The notes: a model not told the origin generated them from the letters alone. DNA of 64,000 nucleotides from Sphingomonadaceae bacterium 3R27C6 (GCA_005503215.1 SCNS01000024.1:1-64000), one strand, 5' to 3'; numbered from the stretch's first letter, positions 10,196 through 19,823 are shown. Translations and numbers: made by a program.

Positions 10196-13100
10196 GAAGT
10201 CACTCCAAGTGCGGCGGCCAGCGATTCTGGCATGGTGCTGCTAGGCGAGGGGGGCAGCTCGATAAGGTCGCGTCCCCAATCCTTGCATCGCACAATCAAT
10301 GACGGCGGTGGCGGAAACGTCACCGCCATGAGCATCCGATCCGGCCAGCACAGCGGATAGACCGTCCCATCAATTGTCTCGGCCTCAGGCAATGGTGCAT
10401 TCCAACGAGCAAGCGCATCGGCCCAAGGTTCGCCCACCCCCGATTCTCCGACTGCCACGGAGCAACGGCTCATTCGATCCAGAATGCCTTGCGCGGTCTC
10501 ATCGCGCCGGTCGATCAGCAAGTGATCCGGCTGATTGTAGTAGGATAGCAGGCAGCGATAACAGCCCGCTACGCACGGCTCGGCCTCGGGATCATCAACA
10601 AGCGACCCTTCCGAGCGATGCAGGTGCATAAGATCGAGCGCGACTTCCGCCAGCCGCTGCCATCGCCCGGCATCTTCCATCAAACGCTTGAGAACGCCCG
10701 CTCCGCCTTCCGATGCCTCATACAGGAGCAGGGCCTTGCGCTCATCCCGCGTCGGCAAAGGCTCGCCCAACAACTCGCCTGCCTCAAGCACATGCTCCGC
10801 CTCGATAGCGCGAACAATCGCGTGCTGAAGGGTCGCCATCTGCTCATTTGTTAAGCCCAAACTCGGATCGAAGCGCACGAGCAGTGCATTCTTGGTATCC
10901 TCGACCAAGGGGACGATCGTCTGGCGACGTGTTCCCTTTACGGGATCAGCGCCCTCCTCTTCGCCCTTCGCCTCGTTCTTCAGCCAACGCCCTGAAACCG
11001 TATCGATATCGAAACCGATTGCTTCCTTCTCAGCGCGTCGACGGAGACCGAGATTGACGCGGGAAAGACGAGTTTGAGGGCCATAGCGTACCTCGATCAG
11101 CGGAGCACCGTCTGCAGTGAGCGACAGTCGCTGCTCACCTTCTCCGCTCGCACGCCAACGAAATACCGTACGAATCTCAAATCCCCGCCGTTGGCGATCT
11201 TCGTCGTTGGCAGTGATCCGCGCGCCGGGTCGCGCGTCAACATTCTCGATCCGGAACAGGTCCTTGATGCGGCCCTCGCTGCTCAGCGGCTCATGGCATA
11301 CCATGCATCTCTCTTGGGTTATCTCCTCATGCGCGGCGCCGCAGGCTTCGCAGCAGTTGAAGGTCTGCGTTGCCAGATTCTGCTGCTCGTCGAGTGAGCC
11401 AGCAGGCAGCTTTGCACGATGGCAACGATAGGCCTTCCCCTCATGATAGACGAGCGCATTCGGGCCGAACTCCGCAATCGCGAGAAAGCGCGGCCGCTGA
11501 AGTACCGCCGACGCTTTTTCCTGGTCGATGAACGCGTAGAGCGGCAGACGCGGGAAGTTGTAACCCGGCAAAAAACCCTCGGTGGCGAGATAACGGTAGG
11601 TGTAGAAGTCGGATCCCGACGAACTGGTCCCGGTTTCGAGCAACTGCACCTGCCTGTCCGCCGCGAGATAACGACTACGAGCGTCCGCTCGATCCTTCGC
11701 CGACAGTCCGGTACGTTGAGCAATCGCGTTTGCCGCCTGACGTTCCGCGACTGCAGATTGGTACAGCGTGCGCCACCGCGCGAACGCCGCGTCGAATGCG
11801 CCAGACGCCCCCGACCAGCGTGTTCCTACGAAGCTGGCTGCATCAGTCAATTCTTCAGGCGGTTCTGCAGGAAGAGCGGATTGCACCACCGCAATCGCCC
11901 GCGCACGCGCCTTCTCGTCGTCTCGTGCGACGGCAAGCGCATGACGCAAGCGATCAGCGACCGGATGGCCTTCGATGTCCATTTGCAGATTGTCCGGAAT
12001 CGCAGCGCTGATCGGCTCGCTAACGCTCGCCAGCCATTCGGCATGGACATGGCTTGCGAGCAAATCTGAATTGACGAGATCGATAGCGGGCGCCTTCACG
12101 ATGCCGGCCACGAGTGCCTCTCGTCGCTGAAAATAATATTGGTCGTGCGGGCTTTGGGCGGCGCAATAGGTTACAACAAGCGCGGCCTGTCCACTTCGTC
12201 CGGCTCGCCCCGCACGCTGTGCGTAATTCGCCGGAGTGGGAGGTGCGTTGCGCAGAAAGACGAGGTTGAGCTGCGAGATATCGACACCCAGCTCCATCGT
12301 CGGCGAACAAAACAGCATGGGCAAGAAATCTGTACGTTCGCCGCGCTGAAGCATTTCGTCTCGTGCTTCACCAATTCGCTTCTTGTCCGGGCCTCCGTAG
12401 CGGAAGCGATCCTCGCGCCACTGGCGCGTTTTCACGTCGACCTGAGCTGTGTGCTCGCGGCCCTCGAACGCGAACGGCAGCCGGCCGCTCTCGCTGAGCC
12501 GCTCGGCGACATCGGCGTAGAGGCCGGAAAAAAACCGATTGTCCTGGCCAGGCTTTGCTTGGCCATCGCCCGCGTGAAGCCTGATCGCACCCGGCGCCAA
12601 GCGCCAGCCGCCCTGCCCGACACGCCGCACGATTTGGTGCGCTTCAGCCGCCTCCAGCATCGCTTGGATAAGCGGTTCGCGCTCTTTAGCTGCCATGCCG
12701 CCCAACGCCTTGTCCAGAGCTCGACCAATCGCGCTTTGGGCAGAGGCCTTGATCGTACCGGGATCGACCCGTCCATCCGGCTTTCCAACGACGAGCGTAC
12801 CTTGCCGAGCAAGATCGCGCTCTTCCTCTTCACGCGTGATCGACCATGGTGCCTTGATGTGATCACGCGATCTTTGCGCGACTTGTTCAAGGGCGATGCG
12901 ATCAAGAGCATCGACCTGAATAGCCAACCCTTGGCGCATCGCGTCAAACAAGGAACGGAAGATCTCTGCCCGCTTTTCAGGGGGGGCGCCGGCAAGATTT
13001 GGGTCGCGCCCGCACTCACTTTCGTCGGCGGCCAGCCACTCGACCCCGGGATAGCGCACAGTAATCAACGCCAACTGATCCAAGTTGGGATTTGTATAGC

Positions 13101-15258
13101 GCCATCCGCGCCTGAGATCATTCCATAGCCGATGTGCGAGGACTTGGTTTATTGCCCGCTTCGCTTCCTCGACGGCGGCAAATCCCTTCGCCTCGGGATT
13201 TGCCATCCATTCCTCTCGGCGCGTAACCATGTCGGGATCGAAGCCGAGCGCGCGGCGCAACGCGTCGCCAAATTGTTCGTGGCTCAGCCCCTCCGCTCCA
13301 GCTTGACGAATTGCGCGAAGCATGGCGGCACGCAGCAGCGTAACGAATACAAAATCGTTGAAATGGCCGGATTGCAACGCCGCGTCCTGTCGATTGTCAG
13401 TGAAACCAAGCAGCTTGCGCCGGTATCGCTCTTCCGGAGTCTTAGCCAACTCCATCCAATCGAGAGCTGTGGTGGTGATCAGCGTTGTCGCTGAGCTTCG
13501 CCCTTCGGCCGACAGGCTGGCGAGCTTGTTGATGTCCCTCGCTTGCGCCGCCGGTTGGTACCGGCAATGCGGACAGAAACGGAAGCGGCCGGGGAAGAAC
13601 CAAGCCGTCACGCCTGCCGCAGCGCCCTTCCCGTCCGGGGCAAGCACCAACCGCTGGCCTTCATGTTTGCCGCGATGGCTGCTCTTGAGGCGGCTGCCCT
13701 TCGCGCCTTCCTCGATCCAATCATCGGGATAGCAATCAATATCGCCATTGAAAGCTAGGTCGCCGTCGGCATCAGGAACGAGAAACCCGTGGATCGTGCC
13801 GTCATGATCGGCGTCGTCCTTCGCGGTCAGGTCGATCGACCGCGCGACGACTTGGCCTGACCGCTCGATTGATACGCTGTGCACCTCTTGCCCGCACTGA
13901 CGGCAGAAAAAGAGCGGATAGAGCCTCGCCTCAGGCTTCTCTCGATCAAACTGCTCTGCCGAAAGCTGGACGCGACGTGCGCCCGCGGGCTCCAGGGTTG
14001 CGTGCGCGTGACCCGCGCCAGCAAGAAAGCGATGAAGCTTAAACGCCATGAACGCGCTGCCACCTGAGGCGGAGACGGCGCTCATCGCGATCAGCCTCTG
14101 ACGCAAAGCGGCCGCGCAGATATCGGCATCGATTCCGGTTTCGCGCGCGAGTTCCGCCGTCGCGTCGGTCAGTGTCCGGGGAGTCCGCCGCTTCAACGTC
14201 TCGCCAGCTTCGAGACCGATGTTCAGTTCGATCCAAATGGCTAGCGCATCTGAACGCCAGTCCTCCGACACAGCGGGGTTCCCAATTGCATCGGCTAGCG
14301 CCTTGCCAAAAGCGGCATCGCCACCAGTCCATTCGGTAGCGCGGTCAAGCGTTTCGGTGATGACATCATCGGGCGACACTGCGCTGCCGAACAGCGTGGT
14401 GCCTACTCGTGCGACGGTTTCGCGGCCATTGTCCGCTTCGCCCGAAGACATAGTGGCTGATGTGCCGATGCACAGCATTCGTGTAGAGCCCATCCGCTCA
14501 CGCACCCGACGCACAAGCATCGCGACATCCGCCCCTTGCCGACCTCGATAGGTATGAAGTTCGTCTAGTACGAGGAACTCCAGCCCCTCCATATTGGCAA
14601 TGACCTGCCGGTCGAGGTTGTCCTGCCGCGTCATTAGCAGCTCAAGCATCATGAAATTGGTGAGGATGATGTCGGGAGGATCGTCGGCCACCTGCCGCCG
14701 ATCCGAATCACTTTCCTGCCCCGTGTAGCGAGCAAATGTCGGCTTGAGGTGATCGGGCACATCGCTTTCGCGGATGAACTTTTCGAGTTCCTCCAGCTGC
14801 GAATTGGCGAGCGCGTTCATGGGATAAATGACGATCGCACGAGTACGGCGAGGCTCGGCGGCCCGCCTTGCGCTCAGAATGCGGTCTACAATCGGCACGA
14901 AGAAGCACAGCGACTTACCGGAACCGGTCCCGGTGGTGACGATATAATTCTTGCCGAGCTTCGCCTTATGGAAAGCCTGCTCTTGATGGCGATGCAGAGT
15001 GATAGGCTTCCGCGGATTTCCCAATGAGAAAACATCGGCGGTCATCGCGTCCGCAGCGCCATGATCCACAAGTTCCGTCACCGACCCGCCGGAACGATAG
15101 CGCGGGTTGAGGCCGACCAATGGCTCAGGCCAAAAGGCACCGCTATCGTAAATAGCGTTGATCTGAGTCTTTAGGTCAACACTTCGAATATCGGTAAAGG
15201 ATCGGGCAAAGCTCTCGTAACGATTAATAAGATGTGTATCGAGATCGAAGACATTCAC
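10192..15258 (-). CDS. DEAD/DEAH-box helicase with C-terminal DUF1998 (DruE/DrmAB/MrfA-like)
   Basis: This very large protein (1688 residues) is the first gene of operon 1. Motif I (TGTGSGKS) is near residue 111, a DELH motif II near 230 with SAT following, and motif VI (QRAGRAGRSGQ) near residue 1016, so the two RecA lobes are separated by a long insert. The insert holds CxxC pairs (CRQCGQ, CPHCRYQ) that look like zinc sites. Further CxxC pairs precede a DUF1998 domain spanning roughly residues 1380-1620, with a C-x3-C-x2-C cluster followed by LLSYYNQ near 1564. Helicase plus DUF1998 occurs as DrmA plus DrmB in DISARM, as DruE in Druantia and as MrfA in repair. Here both parts are one polypeptide. 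The ATG at 15258 is the first good start. Confidence 0.88.
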   Translation of the reverse strand: MNVFDLDTHLINRYESFARSFTDIRSVDLKTQINAIYDSGAFWPEPLVGLNPRYRSGGSVTELVDHGAADAMTADVFSLGNPRKPITLHRHQEQAFHKAKLGKNYIVTTGTGSGKSLCFFVPIVDRILSARRAAEPRRTRAIVIYPMNALANSQLEELEKFIRESDVPDHLKPTFARYTGQESDSDRRQVADDPPDIILTNFMMLELLMTRQDNLDRQVIANMEGLEFLVLDELHTYRGRQGADVAMLVRRVRERMGSTRMLCIGTSATMSSGEADNGRETVARVGTTLFGSAVSPDDVITETLDRATEWTGGDAAFGKALADAIGNPAVSEDWRSDALAIWIELNIGLEAGETLKRRTPRTLTDATAELARETGIDADICAAALRQRLIAMSAVSASGGSAFMAFKLHRFLAGAGHAHATLEPAGARRVQLSAEQFDREKPEARLYPLFFCRQCGQEVHSVSIERSGQVVARSIDLTAKDDADHDGTIHGFLVPDADGDLAFNGDIDCYPDDWIEEGAKGSRLKSSHRGKHEGQRLVLAPDGKGAAAGVTAWFFPGRFRFCPHCRYQPAAQARDINKLASLSAEGRSSATTLITTTALDWMELAKTPEERYRRKLLGFTDNRQDAALQSGHFNDFVFVTLLRAAMLRAIRQAGAEGLSHEQFGDALRRALGFDPDMVTRREEWMANPEAKGFAAVEEAKRAINQVLAHRLWNDLRRGWRYTNPNLDQLALITVRYPGVEWLAADESECGRDPNLAGAPPEKRAEIFRSLFDAMRQGLAIQVDALDRIALEQVAQRSRDHIKAPWSITREEEERDLARQGTLVVGKPDGRVDPGTIKASAQSAIGRALDKALGGMAAKEREPLIQAMLEAAEAHQIVRRVGQGGWRLAPGAIRLHAGDGQAKPGQDNRFFSGLYADVAERLSESGRLPFAFEGREHTAQVDVKTRQWREDRFRYGGPDKKRIGEARDEMLQRGERTDFLPMLFCSPTMELGVDISQLNLVFLRNAPPTPANYAQRAGRAGRSGQAALVVTYCAAQSPHDQYYFQRREALVAGIVKAPAIDLVNSDLLASHVHAEWLASVSEPISAAIPDNLQMDIEGHPVADRLRHALAVARDDEKARARAIAVVQSALPAEPPEELTDAASFVGTRWSGASGAFDAAFARWRTLYQSAVAERQAANAIAQRTGLSAKDRADARSRYLAADRQVQLLETGTSSSGSDFYTYRYLATEGFLPGYNFPRLPLYAFIDQEKASAVLQRPRFLAIAEFGPNALVYHEGKAYRCHRAKLPAGSLDEQQNLATQTFNCCEACGAAHEEITQERCMVCHEPLSSEGRIKDLFRIENVDARPGARITANDEDRQRRGFEIRTVFRWRASGEGEQRLSLTADGAPLIEVRYGPQTRLSRVNLGLRRRAEKEAIGFDIDTVSGRWLKNEAKGEEEGADPVKGTRRQTIVPLVEDTKNALLVRFDPSLGLTNEQMATLQHAIVRAIEAEHVLEAGELLGEPLPTRDERKALLLYEASEGGAGVLKRLMEDAGRWQRLAEVALDLMHLHRSEGSLVDDPEAEPCVAGCYRCLLSYYNQPDHLLIDRRDETAQGILDRMSRCSVAVGESGVGEPWADALARWNAPLPEAETIDGTVYPLCWPDRMLMAVTFPPPPSLIVRCKDWGRDLIELPPSPSSTMPESLAAALGVTS

Positions 15259-15597
15259 TTGGCCACGCCCTTAAATCCAGACGTCTACCAATCGCTCGGT
15301 TGTGCCGTCTTCAAGGCAGCGAATCGCCCTTTGCAGCATCAATGACCTAGCGAAGGCACGCCCCCCGACAAATTATATGTCGGGTCTTGCGCAACAATGA
15401 AAGGTGGATTCAAGAGGATCAACGAGGTTAGTGCTTGCCCCGAGCAGCCTCTAGTCGCAGCGCCGTGCGCGAATAATGTCCAATGCCGACATCGTCGTTG
15501 AGCCACCGAAAGTCTGATTTGGGGTCTGTTCGGAGACCAAGAGGACCTCTACGGCGAAGTGTGACGCAGCCGCACCCGTCAGCGTTCGGCGCTGGAC
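15259..15597. promoter_or_regulatory. Upstream region of defence operon 1 with a perfect palindrome
   Basis: This 339-base stretch lacks a convincing gene and must hold the promoter of the operon that starts at 15258. The clearest element is a perfect inverted repeat, CCCGACA at 15364-15370 and TGTCGGG at 15378-15384, separated by a seven-base A/T spacer. It lies about 105 bases upstream of the start codon and could be an operator or a hairpin. The right part (15428-15597) carries an open frame on the minus strand with no family resemblance. I see no tRNA, repeat array or terminator there. Confidence 0.45.
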
Positions 15598-16056
15598 CTA
15601 CGCCCAAAGGGTCACGCAGACGAGGGACAGGAACATCCCGCACAAGAGCCCGCCGGTCGCCGCCCAAGTGACCCACCAGTTCTGCTCGTCGGTCGAGCGG
15701 CGCTGCTTGATCATTCCCTCAACGTGCCCGAGCGTGCGCGCCAATGTGTCGCGAGCCTCCCCCACCGTTTTGGAGTCATCGGCCCGGAAGCTCATCAAAG
15801 CTTCGTGTATTTCCAGAGTGATCGTCCGCGGCGTGAGCCGCATCGCCGGCTTCTCCGCTATGCCTTCTATCTGCTCTTCCACCTTGCCGAGACGGGACGC
15901 GATGTCACGCAGGGTGAGCGAGTAGTCGGGGAGCGCCTCCTTGGCAGCTGTCAGTCCTTGGATTGCGGCTCGCTGCAAGGATATTTCCTGGCGGAGCGTT
16001 TCAAAGGCTGCGGCGGCATCGGTTGGCGGCGGTGTGGTGGCAGGTTTCCGGGTCAT
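15598..16056 (-). CDS. DUF6118-like protein, TraA-linked, membrane anchored
   Basis: This 152-residue protein has a hydrophilic, helical N-terminal 125 residues with charged heptad-like segments, followed by a single C-terminal hydrophobic segment (about residues 128-150) ending at the last residue. This matches the DUF6118 family that commonly follows the Ti-type relaxase gene in sphingomonad and rhizobial elements. It begins nine bases after the traA stop, so it is probably cotranscribed with traA. Function is unknown; a tail-anchored accessory to relaxosome or T4SS coupling is a guess. Assignment rests on context, size and the terminal membrane helix. Confidence 0.65.
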   Translation of the reverse strand: MTRKPATTPPPTDAAAAFETLRQEISLQRAAIQGLTAAKEALPDYSLTLRDIASRLGKVEEQIEGIAEKPAMRLTPRTITLEIHEALMSFRADDSKTVGEARDTLARTLGHVEGMIKQRRSTDEQNWWVTWAATGGLLCGMFLSLVCVTLWA

Positions 16057-16065
16057 GGGAGCAGC

Positions 16066-19038
16066 TTACATCGACATCCCCATACCCCGTCCACGGCCGA
16101 GATATTGCTGGAGATCATGAGACAGCGTTTTTCCTCTCACAGCGTCCAAACCCAGCTGAGCGCGCCGGTTCTGGAGCAGCGACTCGAGCTGCGGGTCGCG
16201 GTGCAGGCTCTTCGCCATGTCGTTGAGGTCGGCGCGCGCCGCGTCGCGCGCGGCATAGGTCGGCGCCTCTCTTAGCCGTGCGTTCTGCTTCGTCCAGGTC
16301 GTAACAAACAGCTCGGCGCGTTTCTCAGCCTCGGCAGCGAGCCGCTTCGCAGCAGCCGCCTGCTGCGCCCGCTCGCGCGCCGCGCGGTCGGCCGCCGCGC
16401 GCTCGGCGGCCCGGACTGCGTCCTGACGATCCATCGCCGCGATCGAGCCCGCAGTGCGTCCTTCGGCCGCGTCACTCGCGAGCTTGTAGCTCTTTCCGAA
16501 CGCCTCGCGCAGATCGCTCGCGCCACCGGGGCGCTGGGCATCGAGCTCGCGAAACGCCCTGCGGTAGCTGTCAATCTCGTGCGGTAGTTCCTCTCCGCCA
16601 GCGCGGCGGATATCGACGATCTGCTTCGTCGCCCGCGCAAATCGCTCGACCGCCTTGTCGAGTTCGCCTCGCGCTGGCGAGGAATCGAGTGCCCGGGCAT
16701 TCACATGGACCTCGGCCAGACTGACCGCCCGCTTGATCCCGGGTGCCGGCTCGCTGACCGCTTCTCGCGATGCGGTGAGCTTCAGCCCGTCGAACATGCC
16801 GCGCTTGGGCTCGGACGCCTTAGCCGGATCCTGCGCCCGATAGTCGCTTGCCATATCCTTGCCGCGCTCGCGGGACGCCGCGCGAACGAGCTTGTTCTGG
16901 TTCGCAAAATCGTCGCGGCCATAGTATAGATCAACCCGCTCGCGATGCCTGGACAGCGCAACGTAAGTCAAATGTCTGTCTACCCCCGGCGTCGCGAGCA
17001 CAGCCACGCGATCAATGGTCATGCCCTGCGCTTTGTGGATCGTAGCCGCATAGCCATGATCAACATGCGCATAGTCCTTCACATCGAACGCAACGCTGCG
17101 CCCGTCGTCGAGCATCACAGCCATGCGCATCGGGCTCGCGCTCTCCACCGTGCCGAGCGAGCCGTTCTTAACCCCAAGGTCCCGCTCATTCTTCAGGAAC
17201 ATGATGCGGTCACCGGTCGCGAAACCGCGCTCGCCCCGCTCGACCGTCAGCGCGACTTCATTGCCAAGCGCGCCGCCCGCCTTCAGCCGCTCGCGAACCG
17301 CTTCGTTGAGCTCTCGCACTTCATCATTGGTATGGGTGAGAATAATCCGGCTCGCATCAGGATGCGCCTGCCGACCGCGATCCCATGCATCGACGAGTTC
17401 CGTCCGGGCAGTTTCGCGCGTTTCGGCGACGTGAACAAAACCGGCGTCGGCGTATCGGCCGATCGCATCGCCGGTCCGACCCGTCGCCAACTCGCGCGTC
17501 GCCTCGCGCTGCCAGCCTTCCTGCTGGCGGCGGATGTCCATGATTTCGACGGCGCCATGGCGCTCGGCAGCGGCACGGAACGCCGCGCCGGCTTCGATCG
17601 CCTGCAGCTGCTCGGGGTCCCCGACCAACACGACCTTGGCGCCCTGCTTCTCCGCTTCGGTCACGATCCGCTCAAGCTGACGCGTCCCGACCATGCCGGC
17701 CTCGTCGATCACGAGAATATGTTTGTCGGTCAGCAGTTCGCGATCATTGATCCATTCATGCTCCAAGCTCGCGAGCGTGCGCGAGCCGATCCCCGAGCCC
17801 TGTTCGAGACCTTCGGCGGCAATGCCCGAGAGCGCCGCGCCCTTCACCTGATAGCCCGCCGACTCCCATGCCTCGCGCGCGACGCCTAGCATCGCGCTCT
17901 TCCCAGATCCGGCATAGCCTATGACATTGCTGATCCCGCGCGAACTGGTGACATGCTCAAGCGCGCCGCGCTGTTCTGCTGACAGGTCAAGACCACGGTC
18001 GGCCGACAGCGCCAACGCCCGCTCGCGAAGGCGTTCGGGAACTGGATGATTGCGGCGCGCATCGAGCTTCACGGTCGCGCGTTCGAGCCGCCGCTCGGTT
18101 TCGATCATCGCCCGTGACGTGAACCGGTCTTCGCCGCGCCCGTCCTCGCCGAGCACGATGAGATCGGGAGAGGTTTTGACCGCCGACATGACGGCGTCGA
18201 ACTGCTCCTTCCCGTCGCTGTGCCGGTGCGCGAACATCGCAATGTCGCGGTTGGTGAACGTCGCCTGCCGGTGCGTGATCGCGTCGAGCGCGATACCCGG
18301 ATCGGCAATTATTTTTTCGCCGTTGGATCGGGCAATCTCGAGATGCTCTGCCAGCCGATCAGTGTCGAGCCCTTGCCCGGCTATGCGCGACGCTGCGGGG
18401 CCGATCTTGTGCTGCGGTTCGAGGTCGATCCCCTGCGCTTCCAAGGTGCGGTGATCAACGCGCGCATCGATGTCGAGCGATGCCAGCCGTTCATTCACAT
18501 GATCGGCCCAAGCTTCGCGCCAACGCGTCAGTAGTTCGGTGCGGTTCCAGTCGCGAACCTTGGCGCCAAACTCGGCGCTACCATCCTCGCCAATGCGGAT
18601 TTCGCGCATGGTGAGCATCACATGCGCGTGCGGCCGTGCAAGCCCGTCGGCGCCTATATCCCAATGGACATTGATGTCTGCGACCATTCCGCGGTCGACA
18701 AACTCGCTTTGCACGAAGTCGCGGGCCAGCTCGATGCCCTGCGCCTCGGTCATCTCGCGCGGGATCGCGAACTCGATCTCGCGGGCGAGCTGCGCGTCCT
18801 TGCGAATCTCCGTCGCCTCGACATCGTTCCAGAGTCTTTCACGGTCACGCCACTCCTCGGACGCACCCTCCGGCAACATGACCTCGCTGTGCACGACCCC
18901 TGCTTTGTTGGAGAAGTCGTGGCTACGGCCGAGCCGCTCGTCGTGCAGCCGATCCGCTGAGCGATAGGCGGCGGCCGCGACCGCGCTGCTGCCGACAGCG
19001 CGGGAAATGACTTTTGCCGAGAAATGATAGAGTGCCAT
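16066..19038 (-). CDS. traA: Ti-type conjugative relaxase TraA (MobA/MobL relaxase plus helicase)
   Basis: This is a 990-residue bifunctional transfer initiator. The N-terminal MobA/MobL relaxase begins MALYHFSAK, the usual TraA start, which is why I use the ATG at 19038 rather than the upstream in-frame ATG at 19098. A histidine-rich metal-binding segment (PHAHVM) follows near residue 150. A RecD-like SF1 helicase follows, with Walker A GYAGSGKS near residue 377, motif II DEAG near 450, and the C-terminal motifs HKAQGMT and YVALSR. A coiled, Ala/Arg/Glu-rich tail ends the protein. It nicks oriT and unwinds the transferred strand. The gene is divergent from traC with the oriT between them, as in Agrobacterium Ti plasmids. 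It looks intact. Confidence 0.92.
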   Translation of the reverse strand: MALYHFSAKVISRAVGSSAVAAAAYRSADRLHDERLGRSHDFSNKAGVVHSEVMLPEGASEEWRDRERLWNDVEATEIRKDAQLAREIEFAIPREMTEAQGIELARDFVQSEFVDRGMVADINVHWDIGADGLARPHAHVMLTMREIRIGEDGSAEFGAKVRDWNRTELLTRWREAWADHVNERLASLDIDARVDHRTLEAQGIDLEPQHKIGPAASRIAGQGLDTDRLAEHLEIARSNGEKIIADPGIALDAITHRQATFTNRDIAMFAHRHSDGKEQFDAVMSAVKTSPDLIVLGEDGRGEDRFTSRAMIETERRLERATVKLDARRNHPVPERLRERALALSADRGLDLSAEQRGALEHVTSSRGISNVIGYAGSGKSAMLGVAREAWESAGYQVKGAALSGIAAEGLEQGSGIGSRTLASLEHEWINDRELLTDKHILVIDEAGMVGTRQLERIVTEAEKQGAKVVLVGDPEQLQAIEAGAAFRAAAERHGAVEIMDIRRQQEGWQREATRELATGRTGDAIGRYADAGFVHVAETRETARTELVDAWDRGRQAHPDASRIILTHTNDEVRELNEAVRERLKAGGALGNEVALTVERGERGFATGDRIMFLKNERDLGVKNGSLGTVESASPMRMAVMLDDGRSVAFDVKDYAHVDHGYAATIHKAQGMTIDRVAVLATPGVDRHLTYVALSRHRERVDLYYGRDDFANQNKLVRAASRERGKDMASDYRAQDPAKASEPKRGMFDGLKLTASREAVSEPAPGIKRAVSLAEVHVNARALDSSPARGELDKAVERFARATKQIVDIRRAGGEELPHEIDSYRRAFRELDAQRPGGASDLREAFGKSYKLASDAAEGRTAGSIAAMDRQDAVRAAERAAADRAARERAQQAAAAKRLAAEAEKRAELFVTTWTKQNARLREAPTYAARDAARADLNDMAKSLHRDPQLESLLQNRRAQLGLDAVRGKTLSHDLQQYLGRGRGMGMSM

Positions 19039-19067
19039 GAGGGCCATCCATTTACGCCAAAACGAGC

Positions 19068-19095
19068 ACGTCGGCACGACGTATAAGCGCGCCCT
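19068..19095 (+). other. oriT: Origin of transfer (oriT), RSF1010/Ti type
   Basis: Between the divergent traA and traC starts lies a perfect inverted repeat, ACGTCG at 19068-19073 and CGACGT at 19077-19082 with loop GCA. It is followed directly by ATAAGCGCGCCCT (nic-like core 19084-19095). RSF1010 and Ti-plasmid oriTs have the same layout: a short inverted repeat, then a TAA-x-x-GCG|CCCT nic site. By analogy the cut falls between 19091 and 19092 on the plus strand, and transfer proceeds rightward, so traC to parB would enter the recipient first. The cut position is inferred by analogy. Confidence 0.75.
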
Positions 19096-19210
19096 CACAC
19101 GATTTCATCGCGCTCGGGATCACAGCTTCTCACAAGATTTCAGCTACTTGCAGGCGCGTGAGACTCGGCATAGCTGGTCCGTCCGACCATCTGAAACGGA
19201 AGGACAGGAG

Positions 19211-19534
19211 ATGCGTAAACCGCGTGATTTCGATGCCGAACTTCAGGCCCTGACCGACAAGGCTAGAGCGCTCAAGACGAGGAAGCAGGGTCAGCTTGGC
19301 GAACTGGTGAGCGCAACGGGTGCCGATGCGCTGTCGATCGAACAACTCGCCGGCGCGCTGCTTGATGCGGTCGCCGCCGATACCGCACGAAAGGAGGCGT
19401 GGCGCAAGAGCGGCGTCGCTTTCTTTCGCGAGGGCGGCGCCCGTGCTCGCAAGGGCGCTGGCCGGAACGCGGGGAGCGCATCGCCGAGCGGTGCAGGCGC
19501 ACAGCCGCCTTCAGGCGAAGCGGGCGCGGCATGA
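19211..19534 (+). CDS. traC: Conjugal transfer protein TraC
   Basis: This small (107-residue) hydrophilic protein has a helical, Lys/Arg-rich N-terminal half and a Gly/Ala/Ser-rich tail. The start is the ATG at 19211, directly behind a GACAGGAG ribosome-binding site. The longer open frame upstream runs across oriT and is not used. Position, size and the following traD match the Agrobacterium traCD accessory genes, whose products help assemble the relaxosome at oriT. Sequence conservation in this family is low, so the name rests largely on synteny. Confidence 0.7.
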   Translation: MRKPRDFDAELQALTDKARALKTRKQGQLGELVSATGADALSIEQLAGALLDAVAADTARKEAWRKSGVAFFREGGARARKGAGRNAGSASPSGAGAQPPSGEAGAA

Positions 19535-19535
19535 C

Positions 19536-19823
19536 ATGCGAGAATGGCAGGTGAAGCGCCGCGAACGCACGCGGCAGCTGATCGAACTTGGCGGGCTCGT
19601 CGCCAAGGCTAATCTCGTCGAGCTGACCGGCGACGATCGTGCCGTCATGCTGGGTATGCTGGTCGAGGCCGCCGCGACGCTGCGCGGCGACCGCCGCGAG
19701 ACGCAATTGCAGCTCTGGCGCCGACGCGGACAGCGCGCCTTCGCTCACGAGCCCAACGCGCGCCCGAGCGAGCCATTCTCCACCATCGATATTTATCCAT
19801 CCTCAAAGGAGTTCGGGTCATGA
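19536..19823 (+). CDS. traD: Conjugal transfer protein TraD
   Basis: This 95-residue basic protein has the TraD-family core RTRQLIELGGLVAKANL near its N-terminus, the hallmark of the small Ti-plasmid TraD (not the coupling ATPase of F). It begins one base after the traC stop and ends in a four-base ATGA overlap with the trbL start, so all three genes form one operon. The expected role is an accessory relaxosome protein. In Ti plasmids traG follows traD; here trbL follows instead. Confidence 0.78.
   Translation: MREWQVKRRERTRQLIELGGLVAKANLVELTGDDRAVMLGMLVEAAATLRGDRRETQLQLWRRRGQRAFAHEPNARPSEPFSTIDIYPSSKEFGS

Noticed and set aside
15428..15676. 82-codon minus-strand frame upstream of defence operon 1
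   Set aside because: It overlaps the DUF6118 gene end, lacks a ribosome-binding site and has no recognised family.
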